Assembly: GCF_020217005.1 (NCBI RefSeq)
Contig: NZ_JAIWOI010000037.1
Location: 1 to 10,000 of the forward strand
Direction: 5' to 3'
Length of the DNA: 10,000 nt
From: Rheinheimera sp.
GTDB lineage: Bacteria; Pseudomonadota; Gammaproteobacteria; Enterobacterales; Alteromonadaceae
In this document: in pieces, positions 1 through 7,050 of the stretch
Position numbering within the stretch: position 1 is the stretch's first letter
How the letters are laid out: the number at the start of each line of letters is the position of its first letter
Notes under the pieces: generated by a model
Seen by the model: only the letters and a program-made list of their open reading frames with translations
What the model was told of the DNA's origin: nothing
The model's database searches: none
Position numbers and translations under genes: made by a program

Positions 1-1
1 C

Positions 2-436
2 AATAAGCATCAGGTGCTTGTTACTACAGATGTCGCATCTCGGGGACTGGATTTACTGCAGGTTAGTCATGTCGTGAACTTTGATTTGCCTAAACATGCG
101 GAAGAGTATGTGCATCGCATCGGTCGTACCGGCAGAGCTGGAGCTAAAGGTATAGCCATTTCTTTGGTTGGGCCAAAAGATTGGGCGGCATTTTGTGCGA
201 TAGAAAGCTTTTTACGCCGTCCTCTTCCTATGTATAAGGTAGAGTCTTTACCAGCCAAATTTAAAGGCGTGGAGCTGCATGCTCCAGCAAAAGCAGTGAA
301 GAAAGCTAAGCCTGCAGTGAAGAAGACGAAACAAAAATCCGCAGATACAACATCAAAAGCCAAGCCTGCCGCCAAACCTAATTTTTATCAGGCAGGCGAT
401 GATGGCATGACGCCTGTGAAGAAAAAGATCAAATAA
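2..436 (+). CDS. DEAD-box ATP-dependent RNA helicase, C-terminal part (5' end outside window)
   Basis: This is the end of an RNA helicase that unwinds or remodels RNA using ATP. The frame is open from base 2, so the true start lies upstream; the GTG at 14 is an internal valine codon. The visible 144 residues begin in the second RecA-like domain. Motif V reads [12 protein letters not shown], and motif VI reads [10 protein letters not shown], with the arginines that contact ATP. After the helicase core comes a tail of about 50 residues rich in Lys, Ala and Pro ([14 protein letters not shown] and similar), ending in KKKIK. Such basic tails are common in RhlE/CsdA-like helicases and usually bind RNA without sequence specificity. 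The subfamily cannot be set without the N-terminal half. The neighbouring cold-shock gene is suggestive, since both kinds of protein act on RNA structure in the cold, but this link is inference. I see no clear terminator after the stop. Confidence 0.93.
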   Translation, partial: NKHQVLVTTDVASRGLDLLQVSHVVNFDLPKHAEEYVHRIGRTGRAGAKGIAISLVGPKDWAAFCAIESFLRRPLPMYKVESLPAKFKGVELHAPAKAVKKAKPAVKKTKQKSADTTSKAKPAAKPNFYQAGDDGMTPVKKKIK

Positions 437-472
437 TTTACAGTAGTATGTTTTTTATTCGGAAAATAGTGC

Positions 473-478
473 TACACT
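473..478 (+). promoter_or_regulatory. Possible upstream extended -10 promoter element for the cold-shock gene
   Basis: TACACT preceded by TGC forms an extended -10 (TGNTACACT) soon after the helicase stop. There is no good -35 at 17 bp upstream, only a T-rich stretch. If used, it would give a leader of about 240 nt carrying the inverted repeats at 528-590. The downstream promoter at 609-637 is a better match. Confidence 0.28.
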
Positions 479-527
479 CAGGTCGTTACTTTGTAGATTT
501 GTTCGACAGTTTTTATTGCAAGCAATT

Positions 528-571
528 GTTTTGGCTGAAGAATTATTTAGAGTAACTGGAACGGCCAAAAC
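528..571. repeat. Inverted repeat, 8-bp arms (GTTTTGGC / GCCAAAAC)
   Basis: The arms at 528-535 and 564-571 are perfectly complementary with a 28-nt spacer. The pair lies between the helicase and the cold-shock gene and upstream of the better promoter candidate. It could fold in an RNA read through from upstream, or act as a DNA site. Its role is unknown. Confidence 0.5.
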
Positions 572-590
572 CAGAAAAACTATTTTTCTG
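572..590. repeat. Perfect hairpin, 8-bp stem and 3-nt loop
   Basis: CAGAAAAA and TTTTTCTG flank the loop CTA. The stem is AT-rich and starts immediately after the preceding inverted repeat. It lacks a G+C-rich stem followed by a T-run, so it is a poor intrinsic terminator. It may be a regulatory fold or palindromic binding site. Confidence 0.5.
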
Positions 591-608
591 TCGGATCAGT
601 AATAGCTA

Positions 609-637
609 TTGACCACTTTGTCGGGTTCACTGATAAT
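609..637 (+). promoter_or_regulatory. Probable sigma70-type promoter of the cold-shock gene
   Basis: TTGACC at 609-614 and GATAAT at 632-637 each match five of six consensus bases and are separated by exactly 17 bp. Transcription would start near 644, leaving a leader of about 80 nt before the ATG at 726. The -35 side follows the palindrome AATAGCTATT (601-610), and a 6-bp inverted repeat (ATCAGT 595-600, ACTGAT 629-634) brackets the promoter. Confidence 0.6.
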
Positions 638-725
638 GGGGTCGTAATATGTACTAGCTCGAACACGGCCGGTAATATTTAAGTCGCCAAACAATTGGCA
701 AATTTAGTTAAAGTAAGAGAATGTT

Positions 726-938
726 ATGTCACAATTAATTTCCGGTACCGTTAAGTGGTTCAACGAAGATAAAGGTTTTGGTTTCATCGAGCGCGAAGGC
801 GGTAAAGACGTATTCGTACATTTCCGCGCTATCAATGGCACAGGCCGCAGAACTTTAGTTGAAGGTCAACGTGTAACTTTCGAAGTTACTGAAGGCCAAA
901 AAGGTCCTCAGGCTGAGAACGTAACTGTTACCGGTTAA
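726..938 (+). CDS. Cold-shock protein of the CspA family
   Basis: This is a 70-residue single cold-shock domain, a five-stranded beta barrel that binds single-stranded RNA and DNA and melts secondary structure. RNP1 is KGFGFI at residues 16-21 and RNP2 is VFVHF at 29-33; the aromatic residues W11, F12, F18, F20, F30, H32 and F33 that stack on bases are all present. Length is normal for the family. The ATG follows a purine-rich site (TAAGAGA, 714-720). The gene stands alone, with its own promoter candidate and a strong terminator. Which csp paralogue it is, and whether it is truly cold-induced, cannot be told from the protein. A leader of 80 nt or more with inverted repeats upstream fits post-transcriptional temperature control, but I see no clear match to the E. 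coli cold box. Confidence 0.95.
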   Translation: MSQLISGTVKWFNEDKGFGFIEREGGKDVFVHFRAINGTGRRTLVEGQRVTFEVTEGQKGPQAENVTVTG

Positions 939-954
939 TAGTTTTCTGAAAAAG

Positions 955-979
955 AGCCAACTTTTAGTTGGCTTTTTTT
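955..979. terminator. Bidirectional intrinsic terminator between csp and dinB
   Basis: The stem is AGCCAAC (955-961) with GTTGGCT (967-973), followed by seven T on the plus strand. On the minus strand the same stem is followed by CTTTTT (from GAAAAAG at 948-954 region), so it can also end dinB transcripts. It lies 17 bp after the csp stop and about 80 bp beyond the dinB stop. Confidence 0.88.
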
Positions 980-1057
980 ATGCCTGAAATTCAACGATTG
1001 GACTAATTTAACAACGGTTTATTAATGGCTAACTCTGACATTTGCAGACTTAAATCG

Positions 1058-2110
1058 TCAAAGTTCTAATGATAACTGCGCCAGAGCTTCCTGAGCTTTT
1101 AAGCCAACATGAATACCTACCAGTCGTACTTTTTTACCTTGTCCTCTGTGCCAGGCTTGCTCCAGTAGTTGTGTTAAGCTGGCCATATCCAGTTCGGGTT
1201 GTTGCTTTTCTACTGTTGTCTGCTGGAAATCAGCAAATTTCAACTTAATGCCAATTTTCTGAATATGAGCAGTTGCTTCACAACGTTCTATGCGACGCCT
1301 GAGTTTAGGTAACAGCTCAGACAAACTTTGTTGACCCGCATTCAGATCAGGGAGATCCTCGGTGTACGTATGCTCGACTGCTACAGATTTACGAGGGTAG
1401 TCGTTTTGCACGTCTCGACCATCACGGCCAAAACTGCGTTCTATTAAGGTTTCTGCAAAACTGCCGAAATGTTTGACCAGTGTATGTAAGGGGGCCCTTT
1501 GGATATCCACACATTTGTAGAACCCTAAAGTGGCAAGTCTCTCGGCGGTTTTTTTGCCTACTCCCGGGATCTTATGCAAAGGCAGGAATTTGACAAAGTC
1601 GTCGACTTTTGCTGGTGGTAATACAAACAAACCATCAGGTTTATTTTCATCACTGGCAATTTTGGCGAGAAATTTATTAGGCGCTACTCCAGCTGATGCT
1701 GTTAAACCAGTTTCAGCTAAAATCACCCGACGAATATCTTCTGCAATACGGGTGGCGCTACCGGAAAATAAGGTGCTGTCACTAACGTCTAAATAAGCTT
1801 CATCCAGAGATAAAGGCTCTACTTTGTCAGTATAACGATGAAAAATAGCCTGAATTTGTAAGCTGGCCGCTTTGTACTTTTCCATATTGCCCGGCAACAA
1901 CAATAAATGAGGGCAAAGTTTAAGTGCCTGACCAGTAGGCATAGCGGAACGCACACCATAGACGCGGGCAGGGTAGTTACAGGTGCTGATCACTCCGCGC
2001 TCAGTACGACTGCCACCTATAGCCAATGGAATAGTGCGCCAGTCAGGTCTGTCCCGCATTTCTACCGCTGCGAAAAAACAGTCCATGTCGATATGAATGA
2101 TTTTTTTCAT
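1058..2110 (-). CDS. dinB: DNA polymerase IV (Y-family translesion polymerase)
   Basis: This enzyme copies past damaged bases and extends mismatched ends, with low fidelity and no proofreading. The 350-residue protein matches E. coli Pol IV in length and almost residue by residue at the active site. D8 (HIDMD) and the pair D103-E104 in SLDEAYLD are the metal ligands, and F13 is the steric gate against ribonucleotides. R49 and the CNYPARVYGVRSAM stretch form the fingers. KIPGVGKKTAERL near residue 180 is the helix-hairpin-helix thumb. The C-terminus QLSLEL resembles the clamp-binding motif QLVLGL, so binding to the beta clamp is expected. The ATG start matches E. coli; the ribosome binding site is weak. 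The gene is divergent from glyA and convergent with csp. Two LexA-type boxes upstream indicate SOS control. Confidence 0.97.
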   Translation of the reverse strand: MKKIIHIDMDCFFAAVEMRDRPDWRTIPLAIGGSRTERGVISTCNYPARVYGVRSAMPTGQALKLCPHLLLLPGNMEKYKAASLQIQAIFHRYTDKVEPLSLDEAYLDVSDSTLFSGSATRIAEDIRRVILAETGLTASAGVAPNKFLAKIASDENKPDGLFVLPPAKVDDFVKFLPLHKIPGVGKKTAERLATLGFYKCVDIQRAPLHTLVKHFGSFAETLIERSFGRDGRDVQNDYPRKSVAVEHTYTEDLPDLNAGQQSLSELLPKLRRRIERCEATAHIQKIGIKLKFADFQQTTVEKQQPELDMASLTQLLEQAWHRGQGKKVRLVGIHVGLKAQEALAQLSLEL

Positions 2111-2120
2111 TTACAAAGCA

Positions 2121-2136
2121 CTGTTGGTTTATACAG
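2121..2136 (-). promoter_or_regulatory. LexA box 1 upstream of dinB
   Basis: CTGTTGGTTTATACAG fits CTG-N10-CAG, with the stronger CTGT...ACAG ends. Read on the dinB strand it is CTGTATAAACCAACAG, 12 of 16 positions matching the E. coli consensus. It ends 10 bp before the dinB ATG and contains a TATAAA that could be the -10 of dinB, so bound LexA would block transcription. Confidence 0.78.
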
Positions 2137-2177
2137 CTTTATAATTGACCAGTTTTGGTTTTTTGTAAAGTTGTATA

Positions 2178-2193
2178 CTGGTTTTATTTACAG
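2178..2193 (-). promoter_or_regulatory. LexA box 2 in the dinB-glyA gap
   Basis: CTGGTTTTATTTACAG again fits CTG-N10-CAG; on the dinB strand it reads CTGTAAATAAAACCAG, 12 of 16 consensus positions, with a TA flank on one side. Its centre is 57 bp from that of box 1. It overlaps a TATACT (2174-2179) that could be a -10 for the glyA direction. Confidence 0.62.
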
Positions 2194-2285
2194 TTGATGG
2201 GGCCTGGTGCAGGAGTAACCTACAGAAATCATTTTTTAGATGTTTAGATGGCTACTTAATAGCTGCAACTTTAATGGATTCCATG

Positions 2286-2291
2286 TAGAAT
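2286..2291 (+). promoter_or_regulatory. Possible -10 element for glyA
   Basis: TAGAAT, preceded by TG, lies 55 bp before the glyA ATG; no convincing -35 is seen at 16-18 bp. A second candidate, TATACT at 2174-2179, overlaps LexA box 2. I see no clear PurR-type operator. Confidence 0.35.
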
Positions 2292-2317
2292 GCTGCGCAG
2301 TTTTTTTGTAAATAGCC

Positions 2318-2332
2318 TGGCCCTTTTGGCCA
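2318..2332 (+). promoter_or_regulatory. Hairpin just before the glyA ribosome binding site
   Basis: TGGCC (2318-2322) pairs with GGCCA (2328-2332) around CTTTT. The Shine-Dalgarno GGGAG at 2336-2340 follows 3 nt later, 5 nt before the ATG. No T-run follows, so it is not a terminator. It could affect ribosome access, but no effect can be read from sequence. Confidence 0.4.
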
Positions 2333-2345
2333 CCTGGGAGCAAGC

Positions 2346-3599
2346 ATGTTAAAGCGCGAAATGAACATTGCCGATTTTGATCCGGAATTATGGCAATCCA
2401 TTACTAACGAAACCCAACGTCAGGAAGATCACATAGAGCTGATCGCTTCTGAAAACTATGCCAGCCCACGCGTGTTGCAGGCTCAGGGTTCTCAGTTAAC
2501 TAACAAATATGCTGAAGGTTACCCGCATAAGCGTTATTACGGTGGTTGTGAGTACGTGGACGTGGCTGAAGACTTAGCTATCGCCCGTGCAAAAGAACTG
2601 TTTGGTGCAGATTACGCAAACGTACAACCGCACTCAGGCTCTCAGGCTAACTCTGCAGTATTTTTAGCTTTATTAAACGCGGGCGATACCATTTTAGGTA
2701 TGAGTCTGGCGCACGGCGGTCACTTAACTCACGGTGCTACCGTTAGCTCTTCAGGTAAATTATACAAGGCTGTGCAATATGGTTTGCATCCTGAAACTGG
2801 TGTGATTGATTATGCTCAGGCTGAAGCTTTAGCGCTGGAACACAAACCAAAACTGATCATCGCAGGTTTTTCTGCGTATTCAGGTATTGTGGATTGGCAG
2901 AAATTCCGTGAAATCGCCGATAAAGTGGGTGCTTACCTGATGGTGGATATGGCTCACGTCGCTGGTTTAGTGGCCGCTGGTTTGTATCCGAACCCAGTGC
3001 CAGTCGCTGACGTTGTAACAACTACAACTCACAAAACTTTAGCTGGTCCTCGTGGCGGTTTAATTCTGGCCCGTAAAAACGAAGAGATCGAAAAGAAACT
3101 GAACTCTGCAGTTTTCCCTGGTGGTCAGGGTGGTCCTTTAATGCACGTGATTGCTGCGAAAGCTGTAGCTTTTAAAGAAGCACTGCAACCTGAGTTTAAA
3201 GTCTATCAGCAACAAGTACTGAAAAATGCAGTAGCTATGTGCGATGAGATGATCAAACGTGGTTATAAGATCGTGTCTGGTGGTACGCAAAACCATTTGT
3301 TCCTGATGGATTTAATCGACAAAGACATCACAGGTAAGGAAGCGGACGCCTGGTTAGGTCTGGCGCATATCACAGTGAACAAAAACTCTGTGCCAAATGA
3401 TCCACGTTCACCATTTGTGACCAGTGGTTTACGTATAGGTACTCCTGCTATTACCCGTCGTGGTTTTAAAGAAGCAGAGGCTCGTTTGGTTGCCAACCTG
3501 ATTTGTGACGTGCTGGACAGCCGTGGCGATGCTGGTGTGATCGACAAAGTACGGGCTCAGGTCTCTGAAGTCTGTCGCCGTTTGCCGGTTTATGCCTGA
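2346..3599 (+). CDS. glyA: Serine hydroxymethyltransferase
   Basis: This cytoplasmic PLP enzyme converts serine and tetrahydrofolate to glycine and 5,10-methylene-tetrahydrofolate, the main source of one-carbon units for purines, thymidylate and methionine. At 417 residues it equals E. coli GlyA in length. The N-terminus [16 protein letters not shown] confirms the ATG start. Visible active-site elements are Y55 in NKYAEGYP, the YYGGCEYVD substrate loop, the PLP-binding lysine K230 in [14 protein letters not shown] (229 in E. coli, offset by a one-residue insertion near 147), and R363 in [10 protein letters not shown], which binds the carboxylate of serine. The Shine-Dalgarno GGGAG is well placed. 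The gene ends at an intrinsic terminator and is probably transcribed on its own. No defect is seen. Confidence 0.98.
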   Translation: MLKREMNIADFDPELWQSITNETQRQEDHIELIASENYASPRVLQAQGSQLTNKYAEGYPHKRYYGGCEYVDVAEDLAIARAKELFGADYANVQPHSGSQANSAVFLALLNAGDTILGMSLAHGGHLTHGATVSSSGKLYKAVQYGLHPETGVIDYAQAEALALEHKPKLIIAGFSAYSGIVDWQKFREIADKVGAYLMVDMAHVAGLVAAGLYPNPVPVADVVTTTTHKTLAGPRGGLILARKNEEIEKKLNSAVFPGGQGGPLMHVIAAKAVAFKEALQPEFKVYQQQVLKNAVAMCDEMIKRGYKIVSGGTQNHLFLMDLIDKDITGKEADAWLGLAHITVNKNSVPNDPRSPFVTSGLRIGTPAITRRGFKEAEARLVANLICDVLDSRGDAGVIDKVRAQVSEVCRRLPVYA

Positions 3600-3608
3600 T
3601 AGCTTGTT

Positions 3609-3637
3609 ATGACTGAATAAAGATAGAGTGTTATGAT
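3609..3637 (+). promoter_or_regulatory. Probable promoter of nrdR and the rib cluster
   Basis: ATGACT at 3609-3614 (four of six), a 17-bp spacer and TATGAT at 3632-3637 (five of six), with TG at 3629-3630 making an extended -10. The predicted start near 3644 lies within the loop of the glyA terminator, so the new transcript would carry only the 3' arm and could not form that hairpin. Confidence 0.55.
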
Positions 3638-3662
3638 GGCCGCTTAATGCGGCCATTTTTTT
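3636..3662 (+). terminator. Intrinsic terminator after glyA
   Basis: An 8-bp G+C-rich stem (ATGGCCGC 3636-3643 with GCGGCCAT 3649-3656), the loop TTAAT and seven T (3656-3662). It begins 37 bp after the glyA stop and overlaps the -10 of the putative nrdR promoter by two bases. Confidence 0.9.
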
Positions 3663-3674
3663 CGGAGAAATTCC

Positions 3675-4127
3675 GTGTTTTGTCCTTTTTGTCGTGCCGA
3701 CGATACCAAAGTTATAGACTCCCGCTTAGTTGCAGAGGGGTCACAAGTGAAAAGACGACGCGAATGCGGCGCCTGTCATGAACGTTTTACCACTTTTGAA
3801 GCCGCCGAACTGGTGATGCCCCGTATTGTGAAACGTGATGGTTCCCGAGAGCCTTATAACGACGCCAAGCTGCGCAGTGGCGTGATGCGTTCACTGGAAA
3901 AACGCCCTGTACCGACAGAACAGATTGAATCTTTGATCAGCAAAGTGGAAAGCTTATTACGTGCTACAGGTGAGCGTGAAGTGCCAAGTCAGTTATTGGG
4001 CACTTTGATTATGGATGAACTGGTGAAGCTGGATAAAGTCGCTTATGTACGTTTTGCCTCTGTCTATCGTTCTTTCAAAGATATCCGCGAGTTCGGCGAG
4101 GAAATAGCCCGGCTTGGAGACAACTAA
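3675..4127 (+). CDS. nrdR: Transcriptional repressor NrdR
   Basis: NrdR represses ribonucleotide reductase genes by binding NrdR boxes and sensing ATP and dATP. The 150-residue protein has the two expected parts. The zinc ribbon has C3, C6, C31 and C34 (MFCPFC and CGAC), with the basic stretch VKRRR at 25-29 contacting DNA. The ATP-cone at about 49-139 begins [21 protein letters not shown] and includes [10 protein letters not shown] and [11 protein letters not shown]. The start is GTG at 3675: the zinc ribbon needs it, and GGAG at 3664-3667 is well placed. It is the first gene of a run whose next member, ribD, begins at the base after its stop. The nrdR-ribD neighbourhood is widely conserved in Proteobacteria, though the regulon itself is elsewhere; no nrd gene is in this window. 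Confidence 0.97.
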   Translation: MFCPFCRADDTKVIDSRLVAEGSQVKRRRECGACHERFTTFEAAELVMPRIVKRDGSREPYNDAKLRSGVMRSLEKRPVPTEQIESLISKVESLLRATGEREVPSQLLGTLIMDELVKLDKVAYVRFASVYRSFKDIREFGEEIARLGDN

Positions 4128-5252
4128 GTGAGCTTTACTGAACTCGATCATCATTATATGGCGCGGGCCATAGAGCTTGCTCATCAAGGCCGTTTTACTA
4201 CGGCCCCAAATCCAAATGTTGGCTCTGTGATAGTCAGAGACGGCCAGATTGTTGGTGAAGGATTCCATCGTCAGGCCGGCGGCCCGCATGCAGAGGTGTT
4301 TGCTTTACGTCAGGCTGAGCATCTTGCTTTAGGGGCAACCTGTTATGTCACTTTAGAGCCTTGTAGTCATTATGGCCGAACTGGTCCTTGTGCTTTGGCA
4401 TTGGTCAATGCAGGGGTGAAAAAAGTCATAGTCGCTATGTTGGATCCCAACCCGTTAGTGGCGGGTCGTGGCATAGAACTGCTCAAAGATGCTGGCATTG
4501 AAGTGGCGGTGGGTTTATTAGAGCAGCAAGCCCGGGCTTTAAATCCTGGCTTTTTAAGCCGGATGGAGCGGCGAAAACCTTATGTCCGGCTTAAACTGGC
4601 CTCTAGTCTGGATGGTCGTATTGCGCTGTCCAACGGTAAAAGCCAATGGATAAGCTCCGTAGAGTCACGTTCTGATGTGCAACTGATGCGCGCTCAGGCC
4701 CACGCCATCTTATCGACGGCTACTACCGTGCTCGCTGACAATGCCCGCTTAACGGTACGGGCTGATGCTTTGGCTATATCTTTTCTTGAAGATGGCTCTT
4801 TGCGTCAGCCAATCAGGGTTATTTTAGATCGCCGTTGTAAATTAACAGGTCAGGAGCTTTTATTTTCGCAAAATGGCCCCATAGTGCTGGTGCATGCTAA
4901 AGCATACACTCCGGCATTTGAGCATCCGCAAGTACGTTTTATCGCGCTGGATGCTGATGATTCAGGTTTGAATTTAAACGAATTAATGGCGGTATTGGCT
5001 AAAGAACAGATCAACGATTTGTGGGTGGAAGCCGGAGCTGTGCTGGCGGGTTCGTTATGGCAGGCCGGACTGGTGGATGAACTCATTGTGTATCAGGCGC
5101 CAGTGCTGTTAGGAGATAAAGCCAAAGCCATGTTGCAGCTTCCTGATTATACTGAGCTGGCGCAGGCGCAGCCGTTTGTATGGACTTCAGTGCAGACACT
5201 GGGGCCTGATTTAAAATTAATAGCAAGGTTAGAGCCATGTTTACCGGAATAA
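4128..5252 (+). CDS. ribD: Bifunctional riboflavin deaminase/reductase RibD
   Basis: RibD carries out the second and third steps of riboflavin synthesis: deamination of the pyrimidine from GTP, then NADPH-dependent reduction of the ribose side chain. The 374-residue protein has an N-terminal cytidine-deaminase-like domain (about 5-145) with H54-A-E56 and C79/C88 in EPCSHYGRTGPC as zinc ligands and proton carrier. The reductase domain (about 150-370) begins PYVRLKLASSLDGRIA and contains WVEAGAVLAGSLWQ and VDELIVYQAPVLLG. Where E. coli has LADDPALTVR, this protein has LADNARLTVR, so the conserved DDP is changed to DNA (the reductase may still work). The GTG start directly follows the nrdR stop, with GGAG at 4116-4119 inside nrdR; a start further in would cut the deaminase fold. 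The last 16 bp overlap ribE, suggesting coupled translation. Confidence 0.97.
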   Translation: MSFTELDHHYMARAIELAHQGRFTTAPNPNVGSVIVRDGQIVGEGFHRQAGGPHAEVFALRQAEHLALGATCYVTLEPCSHYGRTGPCALALVNAGVKKVIVAMLDPNPLVAGRGIELLKDAGIEVAVGLLEQQARALNPGFLSRMERRKPYVRLKLASSLDGRIALSNGKSQWISSVESRSDVQLMRAQAHAILSTATTVLADNARLTVRADALAISFLEDGSLRQPIRVILDRRCKLTGQELLFSQNGPIVLVHAKAYTPAFEHPQVRFIALDADDSGLNLNELMAVLAKEQINDLWVEAGAVLAGSLWQAGLVDELIVYQAPVLLGDKAKAMLQLPDYTELAQAQPFVWTSVQTLGPDLKLIARLEPCLPE

Positions 5253-5887
5253 TTGAAGCCACAGGACGGGTGAGCGCCATTAAAGCTTCAGGTGTGGATT
5301 TAAAGCTGACCATTGAATCAGACAGTCTGGATTTTTCTGATGTCAAACTAGGTGACAGTATTGCCAGCAATGGCGTTTGTCTGACGGTCACTGCCTTGAA
5401 TGGCAACAGTTTTAACGCCGATGTGTCCGGCGAAACCGTTAAGCGCACTTTGTTTGGCCAATACAAAGCAGGGCAGTTACTTAACTTAGAAAAAGCCCTG
5501 CTGGCGACAGGTCGCTTAGGTGGACATTTGGTTAGCGGGCATGTCGATGGCATCAGCAGCGTTGAAAAAATAGAGAAATTTGGCGAAGCCTGGCAAGTCT
5601 GGATCAAAATGCCAAAAGAGCTGGCCCATTACATTGCCGAAAAGGGTTCTATTACAGTGGACGGTATCAGTTTGACAGTCAATGAATTAAGCGCTACAGC
5701 TTTTCGTTTAACTATAGTGCCGCACACAGCTCGGGAAACCACTTTGATGAACCTCAAAGCGGGCAGTCAGGTGCATCTGGAAGTGGATTTAATAGCGCGT
5801 TATTTAGAACGTTTGCTGCAAGGCCGCGAAGGGGCTGGCAGTAAAGGCGTGACTATGGATTTATTGCAACAACGTGGTTTTTTATAA
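5237..5887 (+). CDS. ribE: Riboflavin synthase, alpha chain
   Basis: This enzyme makes riboflavin by dismutation of two 6,7-dimethyl-8-ribityllumazine molecules; the other product returns to lumazine synthase. In E. coli the gene is called ribC. The 216-residue protein consists of two similar lumazine-binding barrels, about 1-97 and 98-200, and a C-terminal helix for trimer formation. Diagnostic features are the N-terminus MFTGIIE, the paired motifs NGVCLTV (46-51) and DGISLTV (142-148), and GGHLVSGHVDG (95-105). S41, C48, H102 and D184 match residues important in the E. coli enzyme. The gene starts inside ribD, with a weak AAGG at 5225-5228, so its translation probably depends on ribD ribosomes. 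The distal tail GSKGVTMDLLQQRGFL is ordinary variation. Confidence 0.97.
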   Translation: MFTGIIEATGRVSAIKASGVDLKLTIESDSLDFSDVKLGDSIASNGVCLTVTALNGNSFNADVSGETVKRTLFGQYKAGQLLNLEKALLATGRLGGHLVSGHVDGISSVEKIEKFGEAWQVWIKMPKELAHYIAEKGSITVDGISLTVNELSATAFRLTIVPHTARETTLMNLKAGSQVHLEVDLIARYLERLLQGREGAGSKGVTMDLLQQRGFL

Positions 5888-5903
5888 CGCAGTAAGGTGA
5901 AGT

Positions 5904-7013
5904 ATGCAACTGAATACACCAGCAGAAATTATTGAAGATATTCGTCAGGGAAAAATGGTTATCCTGATGGATGACGAAGATCGTGAAAACGAAGGCGATT
6001 TAGTAATGGCGGCCGAATACGTGACGCCTGATGCGGTGAATTTTATGGCCACATATGGCCGGGGTTTAATTTGTTTAACCCTTACGAAAAAACGTTGTGA
6101 ACAGTTAAAGCTACCCCTGATGGTAGATAAAAACTTATCGCCATTTTCTACGGCCTTTACCTTATCGATTGAAGCGGCTGAAGGCGTGACTACAGGCATT
6201 TCAGCAGCAGACCGGGCTCGCACTGTCAAAGCTGCAGTCGCTCGTGATGCCAAGCCAACAGATATTGTGTATCCGGGGCATATATTCCCGTTAATGGCGC
6301 AGGATGGGGGGGTTTTAGTGCGGGCAGGCCACACCGAGGCAGGTTGCGACTTAGCTCGTATGGCGGGTTTAGAGCCAGCTGCCATGATTGTTGAAATTTT
6401 AAATGAAGACGGCACTATGGCGCGCCGTCCTGACTTAGAGATTTTTGCTCAAAAACACGGTATTAAAATAGGCACCATAGCCGATTTAATTGAATACCGT
6501 AATCTGCATGAAACTACTATAGAGCAGGTGGCCAGTTGCCAGTTACCTACTGAATTTGGTGAGTTTAAGCTGGTGACTTTCCGTGACACTATAGACAACC
6601 AAATTCATTTTGCTCTAGTCAAAGGGGCAGTAGAAGCTGAACAACCAACTTTAGTACGGGTGCATTTACATAATACCTTTAGTGATTTGTTATTGTCCGA
6701 TCGAGGTGCTAACCGCAGCTTTTCTTTGCATTGTGCGATGAAGCGTATTGCGGATGAAGGCGGTGTGCTGGTGCTTTTAGGTAAAAATGAAAGCAGTCAG
6801 GAATTGGTACAGATGGTGCAGAACTTTGAGGCCGAAGATAAAGGCGAAAAAGCGAAAACTGAGCTGTGGAAAGGTACCTCCCGTAATGTCGGTGTAGGTT
6901 CACAAATTCTGGCCAGTTTAGGTGTGAAAAAAATGCGTCTGTTAAGCGCGCCGAAAAAATACCATGCTTTGTCCGGATTCGGTCTGGAAGTCGTGGACTA
7001 TGTGTCTGAATAA
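5904..7013 (+). CDS. ribBA: 3,4-dihydroxy-2-butanone 4-phosphate synthase with a degenerate GTP cyclohydrolase II-like domain
   Basis: The N-terminal half (about 1-200) is a complete DHBP synthase, which converts ribulose 5-phosphate to the four-carbon unit used by lumazine synthase. The metal and substrate loop [10 protein letters not shown] (23-32) and [11 protein letters not shown] (140-150) are intact. The C-terminal half (about 205-369) still aligns with GTP cyclohydrolase II at its end ([18 protein letters not shown] and [10 protein letters not shown]), but the zinc motif, normally three Cys in a stretch like CLTGDxFxSxRCDC, has become [17 protein letters not shown] with one Cys at 277. 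The tyrosine of RDYGIGAQIL is replaced in [10 protein letters not shown]. It is therefore probably a RibBX-type protein without cyclohydrolase activity, though automatic annotation will likely name it bifunctional RibBA. A good ribosome binding site (AAGG, 5894-5897) follows a 16-bp gap after ribE. Confidence 0.93.
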   Translation: MQLNTPAEIIEDIRQGKMVILMDDEDRENEGDLVMAAEYVTPDAVNFMATYGRGLICLTLTKKRCEQLKLPLMVDKNLSPFSTAFTLSIEAAEGVTTGISAADRARTVKAAVARDAKPTDIVYPGHIFPLMAQDGGVLVRAGHTEAGCDLARMAGLEPAAMIVEILNEDGTMARRPDLEIFAQKHGIKIGTIADLIEYRNLHETTIEQVASCQLPTEFGEFKLVTFRDTIDNQIHFALVKGAVEAEQPTLVRVHLHNTFSDLLLSDRGANRSFSLHCAMKRIADEGGVLVLLGKNESSQELVQMVQNFEAEDKGEKAKTELWKGTSRNVGVGSQILASLGVKKMRLLSAPKKYHALSGFGLEVVDYVSE

Positions 7014-7026
7014 GGCTCTGTAACAA

Positions 7027-7047
7027 CTGCTGCAGAAACAGTAGCAG
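7027..7047 (+). repeat. Hairpin just after ribBA
   Basis: CTGCTGC (7027-7033) pairs with GTAGCAG (7041-7047), seven pairs including one G-T, around AGAAACA. It begins 13 bp after the ribBA stop and has no T-run. It may protect the 3' end of the ribBA message. Confidence 0.45.
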
Positions 7048-7050
7048 GGC

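Noticed and set aside
14..16. GTG at 14 as the real start of the first gene
   Set aside because: The frame remains open to the window edge, and the residues just before it (NKHQ) lead straight into helicase motif V, so it is an internal codon of a truncated gene.
572..590. Terminator of the helicase gene
   Set aside because: The stem is made almost only of A-T pairs and is not followed by a T-run, so intrinsic termination is unlikely.
437..725. Small protein gene between the helicase and the cold-shock gene
   Set aside because: I found no open frame with a plausible ribosome binding site and coding character; the stretch is better explained by regulatory structure.
2194..2345. Glycine riboswitch or other known riboswitch before glyA
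   Set aside because: No tandem aptamer-like pattern or conserved core is recognisable, only one short hairpin next to the ribosome binding site.
5083..5607. Long minus-strand open frame of 174 codons opposite ribD-ribE
   Set aside because: It lies opposite clearly conserved coding sequence, its translation resembles no family I know, and there is no ribosome binding site; it is a shadow frame.
5945..6415. Minus-strand open frame of 156 codons opposite ribBA
   Set aside because: The plus strand codes for intact DHBP synthase motifs across this stretch, and the minus-strand translation has low-complexity composition without recognisable motifs.
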